From Pirellulales bacterium (lineage in GTDB: Bacteria > Planctomycetota > Planctomycetia > Pirellulales > Thermoguttaceae), in NCBI GenBank assembly GCA_016931995.1, contig JAFGDS010000005.1, positions 20,212 to 84,211 on the forward strand: a stretch of 64,000 bases of DNA, read 5' to 3'. A program made the position numbers and the translations under genes. This document shows, one piece after another, positions 17,801 to 26,940 of the stretch. The notes under the pieces are model-generated. The model saw nothing but the letters and a program-made list of their open reading frames with translations, had not been told where the DNA came from and did no database searches. How positions within the stretch are numbered: position 1 is the first letter of the stretch; every line of letters begins with the position of its first letter.

Positions 17801-18004
17801 CCCATCGTCAGCCCCTTGATGGGCGAAGCCAGCCGTCAGACGATGACGATCAAAATCACCGGATCGCTCCACAATCCCCAGACAAGCCGGCAGGTTCTGC
17901 CCGGCGTCAAGGAAGCCCTGGCGCGCTTGCAGGCCGACCTGCAGCCGCACCCCATGGGGCAACCTCCGACCAGCGACCAGGGGCTGCCGCTCCTGCGACG
18001 ATAA
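14873..18004 (+). CDS. AsmA-like giant envelope protein
   Basis: 1043 residues from a TTG at 14873. The protein is repetitive and beta-rich, with recurring blocks such as YPLTGILATIHANNDGF, YRVERAQGTLVLKNDEV, YPLENVHGRLERFPDRSW and YRLEKLHGKLVYRDGHV. The C-terminal end (IRFGISGPHVYLRPINF, LDLAFHAVVGRD-like text, MTIKITGSLHNPQ) matches the AsmA/TamB C-terminal region. Such proteins are bridge-like, anchored in the inner membrane, and thought to carry lipids to the outer membrane. The same frame continues upstream from 14873 to 14720 and encodes a convincing membrane anchor (FCWFLVKWGLLPGAIATIVA, 14813-14872), but no ATG, GTG or TTG occurs there. The true start is therefore probably further upstream at a rarer codon, such as an ATC near 14786 after AAAGGA. 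Confidence 0.82.
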   Translation: MPYVYREVDEGIRARIAAEIGWHYKDLRVLVRSAARVEGRGIEIRGLSIVEPGVEDPREAMVHLEEVFLCCTTDLADLLTEEVAVGRIAIRRPTLRLIRRPDGTWNAQGLLPLPKLGRRAPEVTIENGTIELLDPTRDPPARYVLRDANLTIAPAEGAAGASGARTIRGTLTGDHLHHIEFEGTIDPERGTWQIAGLIEDLAISPDLCDALPAPVAAAAADFRGLRGRAEATFRLSNAPAPGEPCRFAVTASLTQGRVDDPRLPYPLTGILATIHANNDGFAIRNLSAQGGEGSLWLDGRRAGYAPDAPWALEAELRRLELNPQLLEVLPEKLQTLWRKYWPSGLIDAHLKLASDGQHLRPEATEIVVRCLDVAFTYHKFPYRVERAQGTLVLKNDEVAVDDLLAYTGDRPIRMSARVRQLFSGPSGWFEARGEAIPIDQKALDALQPDSRRVVDSLRPRGTCDAWLRVEQPRPGVPPTQHYVLTLNGCSICFDGFPYPLENVHGRLERFPDRSWAFTNLVGANDAGRITCEGNMVESAEGKVLTLAFTGTNVRLEEELRDALRPAMRQVWNDLKPRGAVNLDAELQWLVDRKKLNLTVSAVPQTENSSIEPKAFPYRLEKLHGKLVYRDGHVSVDRFQAEHGQVTVSCNGSCDFLPDGSWHVRLGDVAVDHLRLDRELIQALPARLRKGLVRLDPRGPADLHRGTFDFWHSGRSGEPVRAAWDLAIGFQQVSVECGVLLENMYGDLTLTGGFDGQRFQSRGELNVESLTFKGFQFTQVMGPFWIDDGRVLFGSWVDRPEGGVVKPGATDAPAPRSVTARLFDGTIEGDAWIALEQVPRYALTARLAQADLSLFAKETLAGQQDLRGRVGAEVELRGQGATVHGLGGRGRVWLREADVYQLPVMVALLKILSIREPDRSAFSSADIRFGISGPHVYLRPINFNGDAISLLGQGQMDFDTNIDLAFHAVVGRDAFRLPIVSPLMGEASRQTMTIKITGSLHNPQTSRQVLPGVKEALARLQADLQPHPMGQPPTSDQGLPLLRR

Positions 18005-18089
18005 CGCGGGCTACACTTGAGAGGGAGGCCATCGACCGAAACCAGCCCGGGGACTGTTCTCCTGTCGCCCGGCGCAAGGGAGGTGTCTG

Positions 18090-18416
18090 ATGAGCGTGGG
18101 ACCTCTAGGAGGTCTAGGCGCGGCCGGCGCGCCTTTGGCCCAAACGAGCGGCTCGGAGGTGGAGCGGGCGCGGCAGGACGCCGCCGCGCAGCAACGCCAG
18201 ATACAAACCGGCCAGAAGGCCGACGCGGCCGCCGGCATCGGCGAGACCGACGGCCAGGACCACGAGACCGAAGAGCGCGACGCCGACGGCCGGCGACCGT
18301 GGGAGATACCCGCGGGCGAGACGAACCAATCCGACGACGCGTCCGCCGCGCCGGACGCTCGCCGAGGCAAAGACGCCTCCGGCCAACGCGGCAATCTTTT
18401 GGACCTGAGCGGGTGA
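18090..18416 (+). CDS. Small hydrophilic protein of unknown function
   Basis: 108 residues, glycine-rich at the N-terminus (MSVGPLGGLGAAGAPLAQT) and then highly charged, with acidic and Gln/Asp-rich stretches (TDGQDHETEERDADG). There is no signal peptide and no membrane segment. It ends SGQRGNLLDLSG. A good ribosome site (GGGAGG at 18078-18083) stands seven bases before the ATG. I recall similar short planctomycete proteins with the same opening and the same closing LDLSG, so it is likely a real conserved gene rather than chance; that recollection is unverified. A frame on the opposite strand here looks like its shadow. Function not known. Confidence 0.7.
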   Translation: MSVGPLGGLGAAGAPLAQTSGSEVERARQDAAAQQRQIQTGQKADAAAGIGETDGQDHETEERDADGRRPWEIPAGETNQSDDASAAPDARRGKDASGQRGNLLDLSG

Positions 18417-18442
18417 CAAGTCGCGTCATCCTGGACGGAACC

Positions 18443-18568
18443 GTCATCCCGAACGAAGCGAAGGATCTCGCGCGGTAATCCCCCTGCGAAGCCGCAAGCG
18501 GCATGTGCCACTGGCTTCGCCAGTGTGTGCGTCGCGGCATCGTGGGGCACTGGCAGAGCCAGTGGCAC
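18443..18568. repeat. Family B unit and family A inverted pair
   Basis: A family B unit is at 18443-18469 (GTCATCCCGAACGAAGCGAA...), with a partial copy starting at 18424. The family A units at 18505-18526 and 18547-18568 face each other. They fill the spacer between the small protein and the convergent hybrid kinase. Confidence 0.85.
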
Positions 18569-18586
18569 TCGGCGTGTGCCGCTAGG

Positions 18587-21500
18587 TCACGCCGGGGCGG
18601 TCGAGCGCGGTTGGCCGGCCGCTGTCGTGACCGCCTCGACGACCTGGAAGAGTTCGTCGGGCCGAATCGGCTTGCAAATGTATCCGTCCATCCCCACCGC
18701 GAGACACCGGTCCTGGAATCCCTTGAGCACGTGCGCCGTCATGGCCACGATGGGCGTGCGCGACGGCGCGTCCCGCTCCATCTCGCGGATCGCGATGGTC
18801 GCGGCCAGGCCGTCCATTTCGGGCATTTCGACGTCCATGAGGAGGAGGTCGTATTGCCTCGCGCGGAACGCCTCGACGGCCTGCCGGCCGTTATCGACGG
18901 TCTCGACCGCGTGTCCGCGGAGTTGAAGCAGCCCGGCGGCGACCTCCTGATTGACGGGACTGTCGTCCGCCACGAGCACGCGCAACGAGCGGGGCGCGGG
19001 GCCCGACGCGCCGGGCCCCGCGCCGGTCGAGGTCTCGCGGGTTTCGATCGCGGCCGCGGCGGCGGCGATAAGTTCCGCGGCCTTGACGGGCTTGGCGAGG
19101 CAACGCGAGATGCCCATGCGACGGCAACGTTCGGCCGCCTCGATTTGCCCAGGCGGGAGCAATACCACCAGCGGAAGCCTCCGCGAGGCGGCGTCGTGGA
19201 TCTGTTCGGCCAGGTCCAAACCCCGCGGGTTGGCGGCGGCCACGTCGATCAGGGCCAACGTTGGCGGCTCGGCGACGAACGACGGCGACGCGAGCGCGGC
19301 CAAGGCGGCCGCGGCGTCATCGACGTCGTGAACCGACATGCCGGACGTGGAGAGAATCTCGGCAAGGGCGCGCCGCGCATTGCGATTCTCGCTCACCAGC
19401 AGGGCGTTGCCCGATAGACGCGGCGTCGACGCCCCCGCCTCCTCGCACCGTTCGCGATCCAGCGGCACGACGAATTGGAAGGCGCTGCCTTTCTCGGGTT
19501 GGCTTTCCACCCAGATTTTTCCGCCCATCAGGGCGACCAGTTGCGCCGAGATGGCCAGACCAAGGCCGGTGCCGCCGAATCGCCGCGTCATCGAGCTGTC
19601 GCTCTGGCGGAACGCCTCGAAGATGCACTGTTGTTTGTCTTCCGGGATGCCGATGCCCGTGTCGCGCACGGCGAATCGCACGCGCGCCTGGGTCTCGGTG
19701 CTCGATTCCAACCACACGTTGACGAAGACCTCGCCCTGGGGGGTGAACTTGACGGCGTTGCCGACCAGATTGACGAGAACCTGGCGGAGCCGGTTGGCGT
19801 CGGCAACGAGTTGTTCGGGCACGTCCGGCGCGATGCGGCAGAGGAGCTCGATCCCTTTTTGGGCCGCCGGAACGGCCAGGAGGCGCAGGGCGCCCATGAC
19901 GACCTCGGGCAACGAGAACGCGACGCTTTCGAGTTCCATCCTTCCCGCTTCGATCTTGGAGAAATCCAGCGTGTCGTTCAGAATTGCCAAGAGCGCGTCG
20001 GCGGAGTCCCGCGCGATGGTGATGTAGTCGCGCTGCTGGTCGGTCAACGACGTGTTCAGCACCAGGCCGGTCATCCCCAGGATCCCGTTCATGGGCGTGC
20101 GGATTTCGTGGCTCATGGTGGCCAGGAAGCGGCTTTTCGCCTGGTTGGCGGCCTCGGCGGCCTGTTTGGCGACGCGGAGCTCCTCCTGGGCGGCGCGGAG
20201 CTCGTTGGCGGTGCGTTCGAGTTCGCGCGCGCGGGCTTCCGCCGCCGCGGTCCGGTTGGCGACGCGTTTCTCGAGCGTTTGGTTCAATTGCTGCAATTCG
20301 GCGAAGCCCTCGGCGTTTTCCAAAGCCGCGCCGGCGATCGTGGCGATGAAGTCGGCCAGGCGCTCCTCGTCGGGGCCGAAAAGGCCGTGCACGTGCTCGT
20401 GGGTGACGTAGAGGCAAGCCACGGCGCGGCCGCGGACGAGCAGCGGCACGCACAAGGCGGACCGTTTCGCGGAGGAGGCGGCCCGGTCGCTCGTGTTCGC
20501 GCATACGTCCTCGACCGAAGCCACGGCCTGCCCTTTATCGAGCGCGCGGCGGAGAATCGCGTCCTCGAAATCACCGTCCTTGCCGTCATCCAGGGGCGCG
20601 AACTGATACGCGTCGCCCGATTGGGTCACGCCGACCACCCGGCACGTCTCGCCGCGCAGCAATCGTTGGGCGGCGTCGCGGACTTGGTCAAAGACGGCGT
20701 CGGGCAACAAGGCGGAGGCGATTTTCCGGCCGGCATCGAGCACCGTCTCGAAGCGGTCCGCCAAGGAGAGCGTGATGGACGGGCCTACCCCCGGCGCGCG
20801 GTGGGAGGCGCCGTCGCTTGCGGCGGTCGCCTCGCGCAGGCGGCGTTGGGCGGCGCGGATCCGCTCTTCCGAACGCGGCCAACCAAGCTCGCGCCCGAGC
20901 TGGCCGCACGCCAGAAGCGTTTGGGCGAACTCGTGCCGCGCGCCATGGCGCCGCGCCACAACGAGGCTCACCCGCAGCAAACGACGCAGCCGGCGCGTCT
21001 TGCCGCGCAGCGCGCGGATCAGGGCGAGCTCGCGCAGCGCGTGGGGCAGATCGTTTTGGAGACGTTGGGCAACGCGGACGGCCCGGCGTGCCACCCGCTC
21101 GGCGCGACGCAGCAATCGGGCGCGTCGAGCGGGCAAGACGTCCGACAGCGCCTCGGCCTGACGCCGCAGCGCCGTGGCGAGCCACGGCAAGCTCGGCGCG
21201 ACGTAGGCGCTCACCAATCCGAGGCGGCGCCCCACCTTCTGCGCGCGTTGAAAGACCGCCACGGCCTGCTCGTGTTGCCCGGCCGCGGAAAGCTGCACGC
21301 CCTGGGCAACAAGGACCTGCACGACGCCTTGGGCGTCGGGTCGCGCGCGATCGAGCTCCCGGCGAAGCGCGTCCTCTGGGACCCTGCCGCCCGATGCCAG
21401 CGACCAGATATCCAGGCTGATCCCGGAAGCCTGCTCGTCGCCGAGCTCCAGGCCGGACAGATGCATGCGGCGGGCTTCCGCCACGGCGGCCTGCATGTCG

Positions 21501-24500
21501 CCCAGCCGGTACAGCGCGGCCGCGATCTGATATTGGGCAATGTGCATCTCCCAGTAGTCGCCCATGCGTCCCAGCAACCGGACCGCTTCGCGGCATTTCG
21601 CGATGCACTGCTCGAATTGCGAGGCGGCGTACAGCGCGACCCCCCAGAAGCTCAACGATTGACCCTGCCCCCAAAGATCGTCCAGCGCGCGGCGGATTTC
21701 GAGCGACTTTTGGGCGTAGGCCACGCCGCGCCCGTACCAACCCACCAAGGTCAACGCCACGGCGTGTTCGGAGTACACTTGCGCCATCTCCACGGTTGGC
21801 GCGAATTGTTCGGCCAGGTTCATTCCGTGCAGATGCACCCAAAAGTTTCTCGCCCGGCCCCGCGTATAGAAGTAGCAGTAGGCCAATCGACTGAGCAGCC
21901 GGAGCCCCAGCCGTTCCGCCTCCGAGGGCCGGCGCCGCCAGCCGACGAACACGCGGGGAAGCAACGTGTGGAGCAGTTGGACGAAGATTTCCCAGGGCAA
22001 GAGCAGCGTCAGGGCGAGAGAGACGGGCGCGGCCGATATTCCCACCAGACGCAACGCGGTCTCAAACGCCCTGTTCGCGCTTTCCATGTCGCCCTGTTTG
22101 AAGTCCAACTCGCCGAGTTTGCCCGTGATCTGGGCTCGCGCGAGTTTGCCCTCGGCCAGGCCCTCCGCTTCCTGGAGGACGTGCTTCGCCTCCGCGTACT
22201 GGCCGCGCAGCATCAGCACTTCGCCCAATCCCTCGCGGATGGCGTATCGCGTGGCGTTGTCCGTGGCGGCTTCCCCGCGCCGCGCGATGCGGTATTGCTG
22301 TTCGGCCACTTCCAGGGCGTGCCGCGACCGCGCCTGCTCCGCGGCCGCCAGCGCGTACGGAAGCGCCCTGGCGCTTTCGCCGGCGGCGTCGAAGTGGTAA
22401 GCCAGCTCGAATATGCGGTGCCGCGCGTGTTGCGCAAGATGGCGCGCGACGCGGGCGTGCAGCATGCGCTGCCGCTCCGCCGACATCCGCTCGAGCAGCG
22501 CGGCGCGAATCCTGTCATGCACGAACGCGCACTCGCTTGCGCCCGAGCGCATCCAGATGAAGTGTCGCTGGCTGGCTTCCTCCAGCGCGGCCGTCGCCTG
22601 TTCCGGGGAAAGCCCCTCGATCTGGGCGGCAAGGTGGAGATCGAACTCCTTGCCCAACACGGCGCCCACCGTCAACAGTTCGATGGTGGCCTGCGGCAAC
22701 AGCTCGACCCGGCGAGCGAGGAACGCCGCCGCTTGGCTGGACGACTGGAGATTCGCCAGGGCCAACGGCTCGATCCGCCAGCCGTCGGCTGCGGCCTGCA
22801 ACACGCCGGACTCCACCATCCCTCGCAAGAGAGCCGACGCCATGAACGGGCTGCCCTCGGATAGCCGGCCGATCACCTCCTCGGCCTCGGCGGGCAACGG
22901 GCCCGCCATCGATTCCAGGAGCCACCGCGTTTCGTCGGCGCCCAGTGGAGCGAGCCGCACGTGCACCGTGGGACGCGTCTTCCGCAGCGCGTGGTCCGCC
23001 GGGACCTCCTCGGTGCGGAAGGAGGCCAGCAACAGCACGCGGGAAGCCGGTCGCGACGCTCCTCCGCGAATCCGGCTCCAGTGCCCAATGAGTTTGACCG
23101 ACATCTCGTCGGCCCACTGGCAGTCGTCCAAGGCGACGAGGACCGGCCGCGGTCCCGAGCCCAAGGCGTCCAGAAACGCCGACAGCGCTTGCACGCTTCG
23201 CGCCTCGCCGAAGACTTCCGGACCCAACGTGCCCGAGGTTTCCCAACCAAACGCGTTTGCCAGATCCGGCAGGGCGGCGCACACGGCGTCCAGGTGTTCG
23301 CCCAACAGCGATCGGAGCGTCTCGGGCGCCGTGGGGTCGGCGATGGCGGCCGCGATCAGATCGTCGACAATTCCCTCGAAAACCTGGAACGGCCGCGCGC
23401 CGATCTGCGCCAACGCGTGACCGCGTAGAATCCACATCCCGGCCTGGATGCCCCGGGTCGCCAACTCCGTCAGGAGCCGCGTCTTTCCTCCGCCGGAAAG
23501 AGCCTCGACGAACACCGTGGCGAAACCGCCCGCGACCACGCGGCCGATCTGTTCGTCAAGCCGCGCCAACTCGAGCCGGCGGCCGACCAGGGCGGGCTCG
23601 GTCAACGTCAGGCGACGGTCGTGCAGCCCCACCACCACGGGCGATGGTTCCGCCCCGTCCCGCGCCGCCGCGGCAATGTCCTCGAGATCCGCCAGAACCG
23701 CGCCCGCCGTTTGATAGCGGTCGCGAGGGTCCTTGTGCAGAAGCCGCCGAAGCAGCTCATCCAACGCCCTGGGGACGTCCAGCCCCATGGCTCGGAGCTC
23801 GGGAACGCGAGACGTCATTTGCCGAACGAGCACTCTTCCCACGGTGTCGCCGCCAAACGGCGGACTGCCCGCCAGGCACTCGAACAACACGATGCCCGCC
23901 GAATACAAATCCGACGCGGCGCCGACCTCGCAATCCAACGCGCCGGCGCGTTCGGGCGACTGGTACAAGGCGGCTTCGATGGATTCCTCGCCGGTCCATT
24001 GGCTGCTGTTGGGGCAGCACCCGAAATTGAAGCCCGTCAACACGGCGGCGCCAAGGGGCGACGCCTCGTCGACGACGACGTTCGTCGGCCGGACGTCGCC
24101 GTGGAGCGCGCCTTCGGCGTGAACGTCGGCAAGCGCCGCGAACAAGCGGCAGCCAACCGTCAACGCGTCCGTCAAGTCGAGCGGCCCGCGGAGCAATCGC
24201 CGCGCCAGCGTGATCCCCGGCACGTGCGCCCGCACGACGTAGAACCGATTCGCCTCGCGCGCGAACGCCAGTACGGGCGCGAGCCACGGTCCGTGCAGTT
24301 TTTGCAGGATCGCCGCCCCGCGTTCCAGAGGGAGCGATTCCTCCTCCGAGGCGCCGGCCAACGTGACGAGTTCGACGACAACCTGCTCCCCGGTGACGAG
24401 GTCCGCGGCCAACAGCGTTTCGCCGGCCCGCGTCCTCTGGAGCGTCTTGACAACCTGATACCTGTTGCCCAGGCGCGTCGCGCCGGCGGGCAACAAGGAC

Positions 24501-24550
24501 GGCGGCTCGGCCGGCCTCGCGGGCGTGTTGGATAAATCAGTGTGCTCCAT
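18587..24550 (-). CDS. Giant hybrid signalling protein: pseudokinase, AAA/TPR, GAF, histidine kinase, two receivers
   Basis: 1987 residues, no membrane segments. Order: a Ser/Thr-kinase-like domain (about 28-295); an AAA/STAND-type ATPase with Walker [12 protein letters not shown] (~350); a long helical TPR-like region (~700-1240); GAF (~1265-1430); a coiled coil; HisKA with phospho-His in [15 protein letters not shown] (~1481); HATPase_c with [10 protein letters not shown] (~1630) and GTGLGLAIS (~1660). It closes with a weak receiver (~1710-1830) and a canonical receiver ([31 protein letters not shown]; ~1855-1975). The kinase part looks inactive: no glycine loop, VVVELV instead of a VAIK Lys, HGDVRPTN instead of HRDxKxxN, and TGFNFG instead of DFG. 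Start 24550 is preferred because upstream codons are Arg-rich and without a ribosome site. Phosphorelay input and output partners are unknown. Confidence 0.9.
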   Translation of the reverse strand: MEHTDLSNTPARPAEPPSLLPAGATRLGNRYQVVKTLQRTRAGETLLAADLVTGEQVVVELVTLAGASEEESLPLERGAAILQKLHGPWLAPVLAFAREANRFYVVRAHVPGITLARRLLRGPLDLTDALTVGCRLFAALADVHAEGALHGDVRPTNVVVDEASPLGAAVLTGFNFGCCPNSSQWTGEESIEAALYQSPERAGALDCEVGAASDLYSAGIVLFECLAGSPPFGGDTVGRVLVRQMTSRVPELRAMGLDVPRALDELLRRLLHKDPRDRYQTAGAVLADLEDIAAAARDGAEPSPVVVGLHDRRLTLTEPALVGRRLELARLDEQIGRVVAGGFATVFVEALSGGGKTRLLTELATRGIQAGMWILRGHALAQIGARPFQVFEGIVDDLIAAAIADPTAPETLRSLLGEHLDAVCAALPDLANAFGWETSGTLGPEVFGEARSVQALSAFLDALGSGPRPVLVALDDCQWADEMSVKLIGHWSRIRGGASRPASRVLLLASFRTEEVPADHALRKTRPTVHVRLAPLGADETRWLLESMAGPLPAEAEEVIGRLSEGSPFMASALLRGMVESGVLQAAADGWRIEPLALANLQSSSQAAAFLARRVELLPQATIELLTVGAVLGKEFDLHLAAQIEGLSPEQATAALEEASQRHFIWMRSGASECAFVHDRIRAALLERMSAERQRMLHARVARHLAQHARHRIFELAYHFDAAGESARALPYALAAAEQARSRHALEVAEQQYRIARRGEAATDNATRYAIREGLGEVLMLRGQYAEAKHVLQEAEGLAEGKLARAQITGKLGELDFKQGDMESANRAFETALRLVGISAAPVSLALTLLLPWEIFVQLLHTLLPRVFVGWRRRPSEAERLGLRLLSRLAYCYFYTRGRARNFWVHLHGMNLAEQFAPTVEMAQVYSEHAVALTLVGWYGRGVAYAQKSLEIRRALDDLWGQGQSLSFWGVALYAASQFEQCIAKCREAVRLLGRMGDYWEMHIAQYQIAAALYRLGDMQAAVAEARRMHLSGLELGDEQASGISLDIWSLASGGRVPEDALRRELDRARPDAQGVVQVLVAQGVQLSAAGQHEQAVAVFQRAQKVGRRLGLVSAYVAPSLPWLATALRRQAEALSDVLPARRARLLRRAERVARRAVRVAQRLQNDLPHALRELALIRALRGKTRRLRRLLRVSLVVARRHGARHEFAQTLLACGQLGRELGWPRSEERIRAAQRRLREATAASDGASHRAPGVGPSITLSLADRFETVLDAGRKIASALLPDAVFDQVRDAAQRLLRGETCRVVGVTQSGDAYQFAPLDDGKDGDFEDAILRRALDKGQAVASVEDVCANTSDRAASSAKRSALCVPLLVRGRAVACLYVTHEHVHGLFGPDEERLADFIATIAGAALENAEGFAELQQLNQTLEKRVANRTAAAEARARELERTANELRAAQEELRVAKQAAEAANQAKSRFLATMSHEIRTPMNGILGMTGLVLNTSLTDQQRDYITIARDSADALLAILNDTLDFSKIEAGRMELESVAFSLPEVVMGALRLLAVPAAQKGIELLCRIAPDVPEQLVADANRLRQVLVNLVGNAVKFTPQGEVFVNVWLESSTETQARVRFAVRDTGIGIPEDKQQCIFEAFRQSDSSMTRRFGGTGLGLAISAQLVALMGGKIWVESQPEKGSAFQFVVPLDRERCEEAGASTPRLSGNALLVSENRNARRALAEILSTSGMSVHDVDDAAAALAALASPSFVAEPPTLALIDVAAANPRGLDLAEQIHDAASRRLPLVVLLPPGQIEAAERCRRMGISRCLAKPVKAAELIAAAAAAIETRETSTGAGPGASGPAPRSLRVLVADDSPVNQEVAAGLLQLRGHAVETVDNGRQAVEAFRARQYDLLLMDVEMPEMDGLAATIAIREMERDAPSRTPIVAMTAHVLKGFQDRCLAVGMDGYICKPIRPDELFQVVEAVTTAAGQPRSTAPA

Positions 24551-24826
24551 ACCTGAAAGCGTAGCCCCTGGCGGGGTATTCCCGCGGCCACGTGCCAAAA
24601 AAGGGGGCTGCGCCGGACCGCCCCGCACGGGGTGGAGCCGCGCCGAATGTGACGATTGTATGGAGCGCCCGCGTCTGCGTCGGTCCGAACGACGCGCCGA
24701 AACGGCGATCGCTGCCGGAATCATCTCGGCGCCGGAGGGATCGTGGCCGCTTGCACGCGCCGCGGACGGTGGCTAGATTATTGGGCGAGTCCCCCCACAT
24801 CGTCCCGCCTTCACAAGGAGCCCGCC

Positions 24827-26644
24827 ATGCGATGCTCGCCTCTGGTCATTCTTCTGGCCTCAATCTGCATGTCCGACAGCGCCTCGGCTGAAGAGAGTCT
24901 TGTTCTTGCCGAACAGGGCAAGTCCGTCTACGCGATCGTGCTTCCCGACGAGCCAACCCTGTCGGAGAAGACGGCCGCCGCCGAACTTCAATCCCATCTG
25001 GAGAAGGCAACCGGCGCAAAGCTCGAGGTTTTATCCGAGGGTCAAGCCCCCGCCGAGCGGCCGGCGATCCTCGTCGGCGCGACCCAGCGGCTTGCGCGAC
25101 TCTTGCCCGACGTGGACCTGGCCAAGCTCGGTTACGACGGCATCGTGCTCAAGACGGTCGGCAACGACGTGATCTTGGCCGGTCAAGGCAAGCGAGGCAC
25201 GCTCTATGCCGTGTACACGTTCCTGGAGGACGTGGTAGGCTGCCGCTGGTGGACCTCGACGGAGTCGTTCATTCCCACGCGACCGACCCTTGCGATCGCA
25301 AGACTCGATCGCGTCTACGCGCCGAAGCTGCGGATCCGCGAGGCATTCTACCGCGACGCCTTCGACGGCGTCTTTGCCGCGAGGATGAAGTGCAATGGGC
25401 ACAGCGACGCCGTGCCGGAGGAGTACGGCGGGCACGAGCACTTCGCCGGGTTCGTGCACACGTTCTTCCCCCTGCTGCCGCCGGACAAGTACTTCGCCGA
25501 GCACCCCGATTGGTACAGCGAGATTGACGGCAAACGCGTCCACCGCTACGCGCAGCTATGCCTGACCAACGACGCGATGCGCGAGGAGCTGACCAGAAAC
25601 GCCCTGGCCCGTCTCCGGTCGGACCCGACCGCCAGCGTGATCTCCATCAGCCAGAACGACTGGCACGGGCGCTGCCAATGCGCGAAGTGCAAGGCCGTCG
25701 AGGAGGTAGAGGGTTCGCCCTCCGGTCCACTTCTGCGGTTTGTCAACGCGGTGGCCGAGGGCATCGAGAAGGAGTTTCCCGACGTGCTGGTAGAGACGCT
25801 GGCCTATCAATACACGCGGACGCCGCCGCGGCTCGTGCGTCCCCGGCGCAACGTCGTCGTGCGGCTCTGCTCGATCGAGTGCTCGTTTGTCCAGCCGCTG
25901 GCCGACGGTCCGCAAAATGCCCCGTTTCGCGCGGATCTGGAAGGCTGGAGCAAGGTGGCGCCGAAGCTGTACGTCTGGGACTACGTGACGAACTTCTCGA
26001 ACTACATTCTGCCGCACCCCAATCCGCCGGTGCTCGCGCCCAACATCCGCACGTTCGTCGATCACAACGTGATCGCCCTGTTCGAGCAGGGCGACGCGGG
26101 CAGCACGGTTGGCGACTTCGTGCGGCTCCGGGCGTGGCTCATCGCGCACCTGATGTGGGATCCCTCGCGGGACGACAAGGCGCTGGTCAAGGAGTTTCTC
26201 GAAGGCTACTATGGCCCCGCCGCGCCGCATCTGGCTGCCTATCTTGACGTGATCCAAGAGGCGGGCAAGCGGTCCGGCGCGTACGTGCGGTGCTTCATGC
26301 CCGACACGTCCGCCTGGCTCGCGCTGGACGACCTGAACGCCGCGGCGCGCCACTTCCAAAAGGCCGAAGCCGCCGTGGCCGACAATCCCGAGCTGGCCCG
26401 GCGGGTCCGACGCGAACGGCTCCCGCTCGATCACGCCTGGCTGCAACGCCACAAGGAACTGAAACAGGCCGCCCAAGCCGCCGGCAAGGAATTCCTCGGG
26501 CCGGCCGACCCCGTGGCCGCGTGCGAGGAGTTTATCCGCCTGGCCAACGAGCACCAGGTCGGCCAGTGCCGCGAGGGCGTCCCCTTCTCGGCCTACGAAG
26601 AGCAACTTCGCCAAAAGGCCCGCGAGGCGGCGACGTCGCCTTGA
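24827..26644 (+). CDS. DUF4838 protein, GH67 N-terminal-like, secreted
   Basis: 605 residues with a signal peptide (MRCSPLVILLASICMSDSASA). The N-terminal ~130 residues have the beta/alpha fold seen before GH20 and GH67 catalytic domains (EKTAAAELQSHLEKATGAKL, RGTLYAVYTFLEDVVGCRWW). The central part, with HTFFPLLPPDKYFAEHPDW, LCLTNDAM, ISISQNDW and a CQCAKC Cys group, matches DUF4838. The family is common in planctomycetes and Bacteroidetes and is probably glycan-active, but its reaction is unproven. AAGGAG lies seven bases before the ATG at 24827. It is divergent from the giant hybrid kinase. Confidence 0.88.
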   Translation: MRCSPLVILLASICMSDSASAEESLVLAEQGKSVYAIVLPDEPTLSEKTAAAELQSHLEKATGAKLEVLSEGQAPAERPAILVGATQRLARLLPDVDLAKLGYDGIVLKTVGNDVILAGQGKRGTLYAVYTFLEDVVGCRWWTSTESFIPTRPTLAIARLDRVYAPKLRIREAFYRDAFDGVFAARMKCNGHSDAVPEEYGGHEHFAGFVHTFFPLLPPDKYFAEHPDWYSEIDGKRVHRYAQLCLTNDAMREELTRNALARLRSDPTASVISISQNDWHGRCQCAKCKAVEEVEGSPSGPLLRFVNAVAEGIEKEFPDVLVETLAYQYTRTPPRLVRPRRNVVVRLCSIECSFVQPLADGPQNAPFRADLEGWSKVAPKLYVWDYVTNFSNYILPHPNPPVLAPNIRTFVDHNVIALFEQGDAGSTVGDFVRLRAWLIAHLMWDPSRDDKALVKEFLEGYYGPAAPHLAAYLDVIQEAGKRSGAYVRCFMPDTSAWLALDDLNAAARHFQKAEAAVADNPELARRVRRERLPLDHAWLQRHKELKQAAQAAGKEFLGPADPVAACEEFIRLANEHQVGQCREGVPFSAYEEQLRQKAREAATSP

Positions 26645-26744
26645 CAATGGCGCGTCCCCCATCGGCGTCAGTGGCCCCGAGTGACGAGGCCGGGGAACAC
26701 CTCGCGAATACGGGGGGTAATTCTCGGGCCTTCTGGTTCCCCAG

Positions 26745-26772
26745 TTGCAGGCGGGTTCATCTCATCTATAAT
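26745..26772 (+). promoter_or_regulatory. Sigma-70-like promoter for the kinase-STAND gene
   Basis: A perfect -10 box TATAAT (26767-26772) follows TTGCAG (26745-26750) by 16 bases. The consensus -10 is striking in this GC-rich DNA. The transcript would have a ~165-base leader before the kinase start. Prediction from sequence only. Confidence 0.55.
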
Positions 26773-26940
26773 GATGGGAAGTTGGCTCCAGTCCGATGGG
26801 GATGATCGTCCCGGGAGATCGCGGGGCCGGGCAACGACACCGCTCCTTGGCTGAGGAGAATCGCAAGGGGAGGTGTTTTCTCCAGGCGTATCGTCGAGTG
26901 GGAGCTCGGTTTTGCGCAAGGCGGCCGGTCGGGAGGCTGC

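Noticed and set aside
18114..18419. A 101-codon minus-strand frame with hydrophobic stretches
   Set aside because: It overlaps the plus-strand small protein, which has a better ribosome site and a sensible composition. Arg/Leu/Gly-rich text is typical of an antisense shadow.
19475..22864. A 1129-codon open frame on the plus strand inside the hybrid kinase gene
   Set aside because: Long antisense frames are expected in GC-rich coding DNA. The minus strand has unmistakable kinase, GAF and receiver motifs.
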